64,000 nucleotides of DNA, taken from JASHUC01 sp963849095 (GTDB taxonomy: Bacteria; Pseudomonadota; Gammaproteobacteria; Steroidobacterales; Steroidobacteraceae). Below the pieces are notes generated by a model. It saw only the letters and a list, made by a program, of their open reading frames with translations. It had not been told where the DNA came from and did not search any database. Location: assembly GCA_963849095.1 (NCBI GenBank), contig CAWKGA010000010.1, positions 241,964 to 305,963 on the forward strand. The letters are read 5' to 3'. Shown one piece after another: positions 1 to 8,613 of the stretch; position 1 is the first letter of the stretch, and the number at the start of each line of letters is the position of its first letter. A program made the position numbers and the translations under genes.

Positions 1-97
1 CCGCGGGCTGGCTGGGCCCCTCGGCGCCCCAGGCGATCAGGGTGAAGCCGCAGGCCGCCGCGGCAAACAGGAATCGGCTCAGGTGTTGATTGCGCAT
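1..97 (-). CDS. Partial exported protein, N-terminus only
   Basis: An ATG at 97 opens a frame that reads off the left edge of the window after 32 codons. The translation begins MRNQHLSRFLFAAAACG and continues through a hydrophobic stretch to an Ala/Glu/Gly-rich turn, the pattern of a Sec signal peptide. It is divergent from the metallo-beta-lactamase gene to its right, across about 260 bp that hold no other credible gene. The mature part lies outside the window, so no function can be given. Confidence 0.45.
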   Translation of the reverse strand, partial: MRNQHLSRFLFAAAACGFTLIAWGAEGPSQPA

Positions 98-357
98 CAG
101 TAGTCTCGTCTCACCAATGACTTACACCGTCCGAGCCTCTGCATGGCGCCGGACCCAACGCATTGCAATATCATAACGCCGCCTCAGCGAAACGCGTTCC
201 GGGAACGTCACAGGTTGTGGCGCTCATGTCATAAAATGCGCCCACTACGCTACCAACGGTACCGCCTACATAATCTCGCGGCCCGCGAGACGTTGCCAAG
301 CATCCTATCGATCAGTCAACGTTCGCCTGCCCGCATTATCTCAAGTCGAGGACGACA

Positions 358-1296
358 ATGACACATTCCGTAGATCGCAGGGGTTTCCTCATGACCTTGG
401 TCGGAGGCACCGCCGCCGCATCGCTCGGTGCGGTCTCCCGCCCCGCCCGGGCTCGGGAGGCAGGCCCCCCCATCGAGTCGCAGAAGCTCACCGACAGCCT
501 CCTGCTATTCACCGGCGATGGCGGAAATGTGATCGCTGCCCGGGACGGCGACGCGCTCGCGCTGGTCGATGGCGGCCTGCCCGAGCGGTCGCACGAGCTG
601 CTCGATCGCATTCGCAACGAGACGGGCTCGGGGCCCGTTCACACGCTGTTCAACACACACTGGCACCCGCAGCAGACCGGCTCGAACGAGCCGATCGGCA
701 AGACGGACGCGACCATCATCGCGCACGAGAACACCCGGCTGTGGCTCTGCTACGCGAATCCCGTGCCGCCGGAGAATCGACCCTACGGCCCGCTCTCCCC
801 CAAGGCGCGCCCGAACAAGACGTTTTTCTACAACACCGAGCAGGTGACGGTCGGCGGCGAGCCCGTCGAGTACGGCTATCTCCTGCAAGCCCACACCGAC
901 GGCGACATGTACGTGCACTTCAAGAAGTCCAACGTCCTCGCGGCGGGCGGCGTGGTCTCCGGCGCGGGCTGGCCCATCATCGATGTCCACACCGGTGGCT
1001 GGATCGTCGGGATGACGAACGGACTCGAGACCCTGATCAATGTCGCCGACGCCGGCACTCGCATCATCCCCGCTCACGGCCCCGTGCTCTCCAAGGCCGA
1101 CCTCGTGGCGCAGCACAGGATGTACTCCACCATCTCCGGCCGGCTGCAGCGGATGATCCGCAAGGGCCTCGGGCCGGAGGAGGCCGTCGCCCTCAAGCCG
1201 ACAGCCGAGTTCGACGCGCAGTGGGGCGATCCCAAGGCCTTCGTGAGAATGGCGTTCGAGAGCCTCTGGGGGCACTACGCGCCGGATGCCTCCTGA
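358..1296 (+). CDS. Tat-exported metallo-beta-lactamase-fold hydrolase
   Basis: This 312-aa protein has a twin-arginine leader (DRRGFLMTL, residues 6-14) ending in an Ala-rich region, so it is probably exported folded by Tat. The body has the metallo-beta-lactamase order: a VDGG turn near 70, a HWH motif at 101-103, a later HTDGD near 178 and IIPAHGP near the C-terminus. The canonical HxHxDH reads HWHPQQ here, so the Asp and third His of the usual second metal site are replaced by Gln. The first metal site could still form, making a mononuclear or altered enzyme possible. Substrate unknown. The start is the ATG immediately before the RR leader. It is monocistronic: the next gene faces it. Confidence 0.85.
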   Translation: MTHSVDRRGFLMTLVGGTAAASLGAVSRPARAREAGPPIESQKLTDSLLLFTGDGGNVIAARDGDALALVDGGLPERSHELLDRIRNETGSGPVHTLFNTHWHPQQTGSNEPIGKTDATIIAHENTRLWLCYANPVPPENRPYGPLSPKARPNKTFFYNTEQVTVGGEPVEYGYLLQAHTDGDMYVHFKKSNVLAAGGVVSGAGWPIIDVHTGGWIVGMTNGLETLINVADAGTRIIPAHGPVLSKADLVAQHRMYSTISGRLQRMIRKGLGPEEAVALKPTAEFDAQWGDPKAFVRMAFESLWGHYAPDAS

Positions 1297-1368
1297 GCCG
1301 GTTACCGGAACTCGGCGGACCCCTTGAATCCTCATCGCGGTGGCGCGCTGCTCGGCGGCCTTCCGCCC

Positions 1369-2385
1369 TCACGGCCCTTCGACCGTGTACCCCTTCGCGC
1401 GTAGTGTCGCGAGGGTGCCGCCGGGGCCGATCAGCTCATAGATCGGCTTCATCGCCAAGGTAGTGCGATGCGCTGCGATCGAGGACTCGAGCGCGGTCTC
1501 CCATTCGCTCGCCGCCTGGGCCATGGCCACCCGGATCTGTGGTGAATTTGCCACAGTGGTGGTGCAGACCTCCCGCTGCTTGGGATAGGGCAGCGCGCGG
1601 AGCTCATCGACATCCCCGAGCGCCCAGGCCCGCGCACGCGCCTGCATCGCGCCGAGGTCCGTCTCCAGCCGTCCGACCGTCGCACCGAGGCAGTCGATCT
1701 CGGCCGAGCGCGGGATTTCGCCTACCTCGGTGAGGATGCCTCGCGGGTCGGCGAGCTTGAGCGAGAGACGCTCGATCGTCACGTGGTGCCGGCGCGCGAG
1801 CCTGAAGACCTCGGCCTGGATGTCATCGCGGGAGGTGAGTTGCGAGGCGCTGAGCGCGCGGTCGTACAGCCGCAGCGCCGCGAACAGCGGCTGTAATTCC
1901 TCGATCTCCCGATCGTGCGGATCGAAGCGCAGCTTGACCGCGGAGAAGCGCGCGTAAAGCGGCGGCGGCAGGGAGTCGCGCAGACTCGACTTCCTCGGGA
2001 GCTTCCTCGTGCGCCGGTATTGCAGGTAGAGCCGGATGATCGTGATCGGCCCCACGTCGGCGCTGACGGAAGGTCGGCTCGCGAGCACCTCCTGCGCCTG
2101 GGAGATCACGGACTCCACCTCGCGGGACCGCCAGATCATCTTCTTGGGCAGTGGGTCGAGGGTTCCAAGGAGCCAGGCGACGTGATCGCCCTTCGATACC
2201 CGCCAGAGGCTCGGGCCGGGGCGCTCCCCGGTCACGTCGACCTCCTGCACTGGTTGATTGTCGGCCGCCGGGGCGGGCTGTGCGGCTGCGGACGGTGCGG
2301 CCTGTGCGACGACCTGCCCTGCGCCCATGCACCCCGCGAGCACAGCCGCGCAGAGCACGGCGCCACGAATACCCGACGTTCTCAT
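1369..2385 (-). CDS. TraB/GumN family protein
   Basis: A 338-aa protein starting with a signal peptide (MRTSGIRGAVLCAAVLAGC, possibly a lipoprotein) and a Pro/Ala-rich linker. From about residue 58 it matches the TraB/GumN pattern: SLWRVSKGDHVAWLLGTLD followed by LPKKMIW, and the family-like C-terminal region with LIGPGGTLATLRAKGY. Family members are proposed metalloprotease-like or erythromycin-esterase-like proteins, but activity is not established for most. Its ATG overlaps the stop of the upstream metallophosphoesterase by 4 nt (ATGA), so the two are translationally coupled. Confidence 0.85.
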   Translation of the reverse strand: MRTSGIRGAVLCAAVLAGCMGAGQVVAQAAPSAAAQPAPAADNQPVQEVDVTGERPGPSLWRVSKGDHVAWLLGTLDPLPKKMIWRSREVESVISQAQEVLASRPSVSADVGPITIIRLYLQYRRTRKLPRKSSLRDSLPPPLYARFSAVKLRFDPHDREIEELQPLFAALRLYDRALSASQLTSRDDIQAEVFRLARRHHVTIERLSLKLADPRGILTEVGEIPRSAEIDCLGATVGRLETDLGAMQARARAWALGDVDELRALPYPKQREVCTTTVANSPQIRVAMAQAASEWETALESSIAAHRTTLAMKPIYELIGPGGTLATLRAKGYTVEGP

Positions 2386-3602
2386 GGTGATCGGCTACCC
2401 TCCATCGCGGTCAACACCCGAGCGGGTGCGGGACGGGCTCTCGACGGTTGCGTTCCGGCGGCCATCGGCACCAGGCGAAGCAGTGTAATCTCCGACGGCG
2501 CCCCGAACCGCTTGGGCGGTCCCCAGTATCCGGTCCCGCGGCTGATGTAGACCCAGAGATTACCAACCCGGTGCAGTCCCGATGTGAAGGGCTGCTGCAA
2601 TCTCACGAACAGCGTCCAGGGCCAGAACTGGCCGCCGTGAGTGTGCCCCGACAGCTGCAGGTCGAAGCCTGCGCGAGCGGCGGCCGGAGCCGTCCGCGGC
2701 TGATGCGCGAGCAGGATCCTTGCCCCGGCGTCCGGCGGCGCGCCATCCAGGGCTGCTTGCGGATCGCTCCGCTGCGCGGGATCGAACTGGTGCGCGCTGT
2801 AATCCGTCACACCCGCGACGACGAGAGGAATGCCGCGGTGCCTCAGCACGACGTGCTCGTTCATGAGGACGGTGAGGCCGAGCCTCTGGAACTCGGCCCT
2901 CCAGGCCGCCTCGCCGGAATAGTACTCGTGATTACCCGTCACGAAGAATGCGCCGTAGCGCGCCCGCAGGGCGGCGAGCGGCGCGGTGTGGGCCGCCAGC
3001 TCCGCGACTGGACCGTCCACGAGATCGCCTGTCACGGCGATGAGATCGGCGCCGAGCCGGTTCACCGCGGTCACGATGGCCTCCACGTACTTGCGCTTGA
3101 TCGTGCGGCCGACGTGCACGTCGCTCACCTGCGCGATCGTGAATCCGTGCAGCGCCGGAGGCAGGCCGCTCAAGGGGATCTCTACCGTGACAATGCGCGC
3201 CCGCCGCCTGGCATTCACGAAGCCCACGGCCGTCGCGAGCAGCGCGAGCCCGACCACCGCTGAGGACGAGACCGCCTCGAGCAGGTGTACAGGCCGCGCG
3301 GACAACGAGAAAATGGCCGCCAGCAGCACGAGATCGCGGATCAGGGTGAGCACGCAGAGGGAGGAGAACAAGCCCGCCGCGAACAGGCCCGCGGCCGCGA
3401 CGCGGTCGGACCAGGCGCGGCGCCGCAGGGAACGGGCGTGGAGCCCGAGGACCATGGAGGCGAACGAGAGGGCGAGCAGGAGCGCGCCGGCGATCCGCGC
3501 GGCAGGGTCGATCGGCAAATGCGGCAATATGCGCCAGCCGACGTAGGCGTGCAGCAACCCGAGGATGGCGATCAGCATGAGTTGGCGTCGGCGGCGTCTC
3601 AT
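2382..3602 (-). CDS. Membrane-anchored metallophosphoesterase, YaeI-like
   Basis: Starting at the ATG at 3602 this is 406 aa with four N-terminal hydrophobic helices (about residues 10-140) and a C-terminal calcineurin-like phosphoesterase domain facing away from the helices. The metal-binding motifs are all present: QVSDVHVG, TGDLVDG, TGNHEYY, LAHQP and SGHTHGGQ. Related proteins hydrolyse phosphodiesters such as UDP-diacylglucosamine or other phospholipid substrates, but the substrate here is inferred. An upstream ATG at 3656 would reach towards the divergent MFS gene; 3602 was chosen because it leaves about 110 bp of shared promoter space. It is coupled to the downstream TraB-like gene by a 4-nt overlap. 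Confidence 0.88.
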   Translation of the reverse strand: MRRRRRQLMLIAILGLLHAYVGWRILPHLPIDPAARIAGALLLALSFASMVLGLHARSLRRRAWSDRVAAAGLFAAGLFSSLCVLTLIRDLVLLAAIFSLSARPVHLLEAVSSSAVVGLALLATAVGFVNARRRARIVTVEIPLSGLPPALHGFTIAQVSDVHVGRTIKRKYVEAIVTAVNRLGADLIAVTGDLVDGPVAELAAHTAPLAALRARYGAFFVTGNHEYYSGEAAWRAEFQRLGLTVLMNEHVVLRHRGIPLVVAGVTDYSAHQFDPAQRSDPQAALDGAPPDAGARILLAHQPRTAPAAARAGFDLQLSGHTHGGQFWPWTLFVRLQQPFTSGLHRVGNLWVYISRGTGYWGPPKRFGAPSEITLLRLVPMAAGTQPSRARPAPARVLTAMEGSRSP

Positions 3603-3712
3603 CCAGTATGTCCGGTGGCTATGGGCTCGCGCGTGCCCCTTCCGACCCGTACGCATCTATATGGGACCTCGACCGACACGTTCAACCGCGATCCGCTCCG
3701 TGCAGCACTCCG

Positions 3713-5110
3713 ATGTCTAGACCTCGATCGAGTGGCGCCGTCTCGGACCACGATTCGGACGGTCTGCCGGTTCCCCGCCGCTACTGGGCGATCGCGGCGA
3801 TCGTGCTCGCCATCGCGATGTCGGTGCTCGATAGCAGCATCGCAAACGTCGCCCTGCCAACCATCGCGCGCGAGTTCGATACGCCGGCCGCGGCCTCCAT
3901 CTGGGTGATCAACGCCTATCAAATCGCGATCCTCGTCTCGCTCCTGCCGCTCGCCTCCGTCGGCGAGGTGGTCGGCTACCGCCGCGTCTCGCAAGCGGGG
4001 CTCGTGGTGTTCACGCTCGCGTCGATCTCCTGCGCCCTCGCCCCCTCGATGCTCGCGCTCGTCATCGCGCGCGTCGTCCAGGGCTTCGGCGCGGCGGGCA
4101 TCATGAGCGTCAACGCCGCGCTCGTCCGCTTCACGTATCCACAGAGGTTCCTCGGCCGTGCGATCGGCATCAACGCCCTCGCCGTCGCCACCGCCGCCGC
4201 GATCGGACCGACCGTCGCCGCCGGAGTGCTCGCCGTCGCGCCGTGGCGCTGGCTCTTCGCGATCAATGGACCCATCGGCATCGTCACCTTCGTCATCGCC
4301 ACTTACGCACTTCCCGTGACGGAGCGGTCCAGGCGGCCGCTCAACTGGGCCGCCGTGGCCCTGCATGCGAGCACGTTCGGCTTGCTCGTGAGCGGCTTGC
4401 AGGCCTTGGCCCACAGCTCCTCGACCCCCCTTGCGCTCACCGAGATCTGCGGCGGCGGCGTGCTCGGCGTCTTCCTCGCCCGCCACGAGCTCGAGCGCCC
4501 GGCACCGCTCATTCCCTTCGATCTGCTGCGCAACAGATTGTTCTCGCTTTCGATCCTCACGTCGGTGTGCTCGTTCACGGGACAGATGGCTGCTCTCGTC
4601 GCGCTGCCGTTCGAGATCGAGCGCCTTGGCCACAGCGCCGTCGCGACCGGCCTGCTGATGACCCCCTGGCCCGTCGCGGTCGGGATCGCCGCGCCCATTG
4701 CCGGCCGACTGGCGGACCGCTTCCCCGCCGGCATCCTCGGCGGAGCGGGACTCGCGACGATGTCCTGCGGCCTCTACCTACTCGCCGTGTTCCCGCAAGG
4801 CGGCTCGGCAGCCGATTTCATCTGGCGCATGGCCCTCTGCGGGGTCGGGTTCGGCCTGTTCCAATCCCCGAACAACCGCACGATGATCCTCGCGGCGCCG
4901 CGCGCGAGGAGCGGCGCCGCAGGCGGCATGCTCGGCACGGCGCGGCTGCTCGGGCAGACGGTGGGCGCCGCGGGCGTCGCCATCCTCTTTCACACCTATC
5001 CGCAGAAGGGCTCGAACGTCGCCCTGTTCGCCGCCGCGGCAATCGCGCTGGCCGCGGCACTCGTCAGCACGTCCCGACTGACGGTCAAGCCTGCCCCCGC
5101 GAGCCCCTGA
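3713..5110 (+). CDS. MFS drug-efflux transporter, DHA2 type
   Basis: A 465-aa polytopic membrane protein. Helix 1 carries the DHA2 signature LDSSIANVALPTIA, and the protein has the long 14-helix-type layout with the GRAIGINALAVATAAAIGP region (motif C-like) and RLADRFPAG (motif A-like repeat in the second half). Known relatives such as EmrB and QacA export hydrophobic drugs with proton antiport; no substrate can be read from the sequence. The ATG at 3713 was preferred to the one at 3608, because the latter adds a 35-residue non-homologous, basic extension overlapping the divergent gene. The gene is followed by galA after 95 bp on the same strand. Confidence 0.88.
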   Translation: MSRPRSSGAVSDHDSDGLPVPRRYWAIAAIVLAIAMSVLDSSIANVALPTIAREFDTPAAASIWVINAYQIAILVSLLPLASVGEVVGYRRVSQAGLVVFTLASISCALAPSMLALVIARVVQGFGAAGIMSVNAALVRFTYPQRFLGRAIGINALAVATAAAIGPTVAAGVLAVAPWRWLFAINGPIGIVTFVIATYALPVTERSRRPLNWAAVALHASTFGLLVSGLQALAHSSSTPLALTEICGGGVLGVFLARHELERPAPLIPFDLLRNRLFSLSILTSVCSFTGQMAALVALPFEIERLGHSAVATGLLMTPWPVAVGIAAPIAGRLADRFPAGILGGAGLATMSCGLYLLAVFPQGGSAADFIWRMALCGVGFGLFQSPNNRTMILAAPRARSGAAGGMLGTARLLGQTVGAAGVAILFHTYPQKGSNVALFAAAAIALAAALVSTSRLTVKPAPASP

Positions 5111-5205
5111 GGCGACCGACCGAGCCGCTTGCGGAGCCTCGGCACCCTTTGAGCCGGGTACAATGACATCGTCACGATTCAGAAGGCAGCCCGGGAGCTC
5201 AATTC

Positions 5206-6501
5206 ATGGCGACGATAGTGGGCGGCATCGCCACATCCCACACTCCGACGATCGGTTTCGCACTCGATACGAACAAGCAGAAGGACGCGGTGTGGGCGCC
5301 CATCTTCGAGGGATACAAGCCCGTGCAGCAGTGGCTCGCGGACAAGCGGCCCGATGTGCTCTTTTACATCTTCAACGATCACGTCACGTCGTTCTTCTTC
5401 GACCACTATTCGCAGTTTGCGCTGGGCGTCGGCGATCGCTACTGGCCCGCCGACGAAGGCGGCGGCCCGCGCAGGCTGCCGGCGATCAAGGGGCATCCCG
5501 CACTCGCGCGCCATGTCGCGAAAGGTCTGGTGGCCGATGAGTTCGACCTCGCCTACTTCCAGGCGAAGGGGCTCGACCACGGCTGCTTCTCTCCCCTGTC
5601 CCTGCTCTGGCCGCACGACCCCGATTGGCCCGGCGCCATCGTGCCGCTGCAGGTCGGCGTGCTCGAGTTTCCGATTCCCTCGGCCCGGCGCTGCTTCAAG
5701 CTCGGCCGCTCGCTGCGCAGGGCGATCGAGAGCTATCCGGAGGATCTCAAGGTCGCGATCGTCGGAACGGGCGGGCTCTCCCACCAGGTGCACGGAGAGC
5801 GGTGCGGCTTCAACAACACGCCGTGGGACATGGAGTTTCTCGACCTGCTCGAGAAGGATCCGGAGAAGCTCACCCGCATGACGATCGCCGAATATGCCGA
5901 GCGCGGCGGCTTCGAGGGCTCCGAGGTCATCATGTGGCTGATCATGCGGGGGGCGCTCTCGGCGAAGGTCGAGAAGCTCCACCAAGCCTACTACCTGCCG
6001 TCCATGACGCCCATCGCGACGCTCATCTACGAGAACGCATCGAGCGAGCCGGCAGAGGAATCGGCGGCCGACTATCGCAAGCGCATCGAGCGCGAGTGGG
6101 CAGGCATCGAGAAGCTTCCCGGTACCTATCCGTTCACGCTCGAGCGCAGCGTCAAGGCCTATCGCATCAACGAGTTCCTCCACCGGCTCATCGTCCCCGC
6201 GGAGCGCAAGCGCTTCCTCTCCGATCCGGAGCCGATGTTCGAGGCAGCGGGCCTCACGGAAGAGGAGCGCGACATGATTCGGCGGCGCGACTGGCGTGCC
6301 CTCATCCATTACGGTGTGATCTTCTTCCTGCTGGAGAAGCTCGGCGCGGTGGTCGGCACGACGAACCTCCACATCTACGCCGCGATGCGCGGACAGTCGC
6401 TCGAGGACTTCCAGAAGACGCGCAACGCGCAGGTGCTCTACTCGGTCGCCGGTCAAGACGAGGGCAAGAAGAACTGGGACACGCGGCAGTCTCAGGGCTG
6501 A
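5206..6501 (+). CDS. galA: Gallate dioxygenase
   Basis: This 431-aa protein is an extradiol LigB-type dioxygenase and closely resembles Pseudomonas putida GalA/DesB in length and order of motifs: GGIATSHTPTIGFALD at the N-terminus (iron-ligand His), IFNDHVTSFFFDHYS, a GTGGLSHQVHGERCG segment, and the fused C-terminal LigA-like part (LIHYGVIFFLLEKLGAV, YAAMRGQSLEDF). Known members cleave gallate in the meta position to 4-oxalomesaconate using Fe(II) and O2, in the cytoplasm. A GGGAG sequence sits about 11 nt before the ATG. No other gal or lig ring-cleavage gene is adjacent, so downstream steps must be encoded elsewhere. Confidence 0.93.
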   Translation: MATIVGGIATSHTPTIGFALDTNKQKDAVWAPIFEGYKPVQQWLADKRPDVLFYIFNDHVTSFFFDHYSQFALGVGDRYWPADEGGGPRRLPAIKGHPALARHVAKGLVADEFDLAYFQAKGLDHGCFSPLSLLWPHDPDWPGAIVPLQVGVLEFPIPSARRCFKLGRSLRRAIESYPEDLKVAIVGTGGLSHQVHGERCGFNNTPWDMEFLDLLEKDPEKLTRMTIAEYAERGGFEGSEVIMWLIMRGALSAKVEKLHQAYYLPSMTPIATLIYENASSEPAEESAADYRKRIEREWAGIEKLPGTYPFTLERSVKAYRINEFLHRLIVPAERKRFLSDPEPMFEAAGLTEEERDMIRRRDWRALIHYGVIFFLLEKLGAVVGTTNLHIYAAMRGQSLEDFQKTRNAQVLYSVAGQDEGKKNWDTRQSQG

Positions 6502-7277
6502 AAGCGCCAAGCGCCGGCCGCCCGGCTGCGGTAGAGGCAGCTGGCATTGCGAGCGTCCTTGGATTCACCGGGGCGCGGCGCAGATCCGCAAGTGATGTTG
6601 AAGTTCATCTCGACCGAGAGCCACACTCCGTTCGACTGTCCGCCCTTCGCGGCCACTCGGAATTTATAGCGTCCGACCGCCTCTGCAGCCGCCTGATCGA
6701 GCTCACGGAACCCGCTGCTCCGTAGCACCTTCACCTGGATCAGCCGGCCCCGCGGGTCGACTTCCGCTCCGATGATGACGGTGCCGTACTCTCCCAACAG
6801 CCTTGCGACAGGAGGGTAAGGGGGAAGCACGCGTGAGACGACGAGAATGCCGTGACCCGAGCCGCCTCCAGCGCCGGTTCCGGCCCCGCCCCCGCCCCCG
6901 CGGCCGGATTTCGGGACGCTCGGCGCGGCAAACACGAGGGAGGCGGAAGGCATGGAGGGGGTGTGCAGAGCCGCTGCGACCGGAACGTCCGGGATTCGCA
7001 CCTCAGGCAGCGTCGACACCTCGACCCGAAGTCTCGCGAGCTTCGGCTCCCGCGTGCCGAGATTCCCTTCGGCCGGCCGTCTCGGCTCATGGAAGAAGGT
7101 GATCTCGGTCGACTGAACCCGCGCCTCCACGGGCTCGCGGATCTCGGGGATGCGGAGCAGCAGATACAGGACCAGCAGGTGCGCGCCAGTCACGAGCGCG
7201 AAACGGCCTACCCGCGCGGCCCGCGGGCCCCTCAGCGAGCGCACGAGAACAGCCAGCGCGACCCGAGCGCGCCTCAT
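6492..7277 (-). CDS. TonB family protein
   Basis: 261 aa with one N-terminal membrane anchor (VTGAHLLVLYLLLRI, about residues 29-43), a variable periplasmic linker containing a Gly-rich run, and a TonB C-terminal fold beginning around residue 150 (YPPVARLLGEYGTVIIGAEVD, then SGFRELDQAAAEAVGRYKF). The linker is short and lacks the classic Pro-Lys/Pro-Glu repeats, so it may be a dedicated partner of a single receptor or a TonB-like envelope protein. About 40 residues follow the TonB fold. The ATG overlaps the stop of the upstream MFS gene by 4 nt, so they form an operon. It is convergent with galA, overlapping its 3' end by 10 bp. Confidence 0.85.
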   Translation of the reverse strand: MRRARVALAVLVRSLRGPRAARVGRFALVTGAHLLVLYLLLRIPEIREPVEARVQSTEITFFHEPRRPAEGNLGTREPKLARLRVEVSTLPEVRIPDVPVAAALHTPSMPSASLVFAAPSVPKSGRGGGGGAGTGAGGGSGHGILVVSRVLPPYPPVARLLGEYGTVIIGAEVDPRGRLIQVKVLRSSGFRELDQAAAEAVGRYKFRVAAKGGQSNGVWLSVEMNFNITCGSAPRPGESKDARNASCLYRSRAAGAWRFQP

Positions 7278-8575
7278 GCCGGCACGACCTCGGTCATGCG
7301 GTCCACCGTACGCAGCGGTGGAAACAGCTTCATCCAGACCGCGACGACGACGAGCGTGCCGATGCCGCCGAGAACGACGGCCGGCACGGTGCCGAAGAGC
7401 GCAGCGGTGACGCCGGACTCGAACTCGCCGAGCTCGTTGGAGCTGCTGATGAAGAGAGTGCTCACCGCACTCACCCGGCCCCTCATCGGATCGGGCGTGG
7501 CGAACTGCACGAGCGCGGAGCGAATGTAGACGCTGATCTGATCCGACGCTCCGAGTACCGCAAGCGATACGAGCGAGAGAGCGAAGTGGGTCGACAGGCC
7601 GAAGACGATCGTCGCGGCGCCGAACACGGCGACCGCGGCGAACATCGCCGATCCGACGTTGCGATGCAGGGGACGGCTCACGAGGTACAGCGCGACGATG
7701 GCCGCGCCCGCCGCAGGCGCGCTGCGCAACACCCCGAGGCCCGTCGGACCGACGTGCAGGATGTCGCGCGCATAGACGGGCAGGAGCGCCGTGGCGCCGC
7801 CGAGCAGCACCGCGAACAGATCGAGCGAGATGGCTCCCATCACGACGGGACGGGAACGCACGAACCGGACACCCTCTTTCACCCGCGCGATGCGTCCCGC
7901 CATGACGGCACTATCCGGCTCAGGGCGCCGCCCGCGCAGCGTCGTGGTGCCGGCGGCCGCCAGCAGGAAGGCGGCGAGGCACCCCCCATACGCGACCGAG
8001 GGCCCGAGCGCGTAGGCGAAGCCACCGATCGCGGGGCCTGCAATCACGGCCACCTGCGAGATGGAGGAGGTCCATGCAATCGCCCTGGCGAGCCGCCCGG
8101 GCGGCACCAGGAACGGCAGCAGCGAGCGCCCCGCGGGCCCCGAGAAGCCGCGCGCGCACCCGAACAGCGTCAGCACGGCGTAGAGCGGCCACAGCTCCCG
8201 CGGATGTAGCGCGGAGTACACGAGCAGCAGTCCGCTCGATGTCGCCTCGAGAAGCAGGCTCAGGGCGAGAATCCGGCGCTGATCGAAGCGGTCGGCGATC
8301 TCGCCCGCCGGCAGTGTCAGCAGGAACATCGGCGCGAACTCGACGAGCCCCACGAGCCCCAGGGCGAGCGGGCTTCGAGTAAGGTCGTAGACCTGCCAGC
8401 CAACGGCGACCGACTGCACGAGCATCGCGACCCGCGAGAGCACGCGGGTGCACAGGTATAGCGTCAGGTCGCGGCCCTGATAGGGCGGCCCAGGGGGCGT
8501 CACGGCTTCTCCCTCGATCGGTCGATCGCCCAGCCTCGCCCGGTACACGCTACCTCCAACGAGGCCGGGCAACAA
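7274..8575 (-). CDS. MFS transporter, EntS/MFS_3-like
   Basis: 433 aa with about 12 hydrophobic helices. The start of the core, LTLYLCTRVLSRVAMLVQSVAVGWQVYDLT, followed by GEIADRFDQRRIL (motif A), is typical of the MFS_3/EntS group, whose characterised member exports enterobactin. The coupling to a TonB-like gene downstream and an exported 904-aa protein 38 bp upstream makes a role in export or envelope transport plausible, but no siderophore gene is nearby. The first 30 residues before the helical core are Gly/Pro-rich and the true start could be slightly internal. Confidence 0.85.
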   Translation of the reverse strand: MLPGLVGGSVYRARLGDRPIEGEAVTPPGPPYQGRDLTLYLCTRVLSRVAMLVQSVAVGWQVYDLTRSPLALGLVGLVEFAPMFLLTLPAGEIADRFDQRRILALSLLLEATSSGLLLVYSALHPRELWPLYAVLTLFGCARGFSGPAGRSLLPFLVPPGRLARAIAWTSSISQVAVIAGPAIGGFAYALGPSVAYGGCLAAFLLAAAGTTTLRGRRPEPDSAVMAGRIARVKEGVRFVRSRPVVMGAISLDLFAVLLGGATALLPVYARDILHVGPTGLGVLRSAPAAGAAIVALYLVSRPLHRNVGSAMFAAVAVFGAATIVFGLSTHFALSLVSLAVLGASDQISVYIRSALVQFATPDPMRGRVSAVSTLFISSSNELGEFESGVTAALFGTVPAVVLGGIGTLVVVAVWMKLFPPLRTVDRMTEVVPA

Positions 8576-8613
8576 GCAGACGAGCGGCTTCAGCTCGAGA
8601 GCACGAGGGGCCC

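Noticed and set aside
505..1335. 276-aa antisense frame over the metallo-beta-lactamase gene
   Set aside because: Complementary shadow of a well-supported gene with no start signal or domain.
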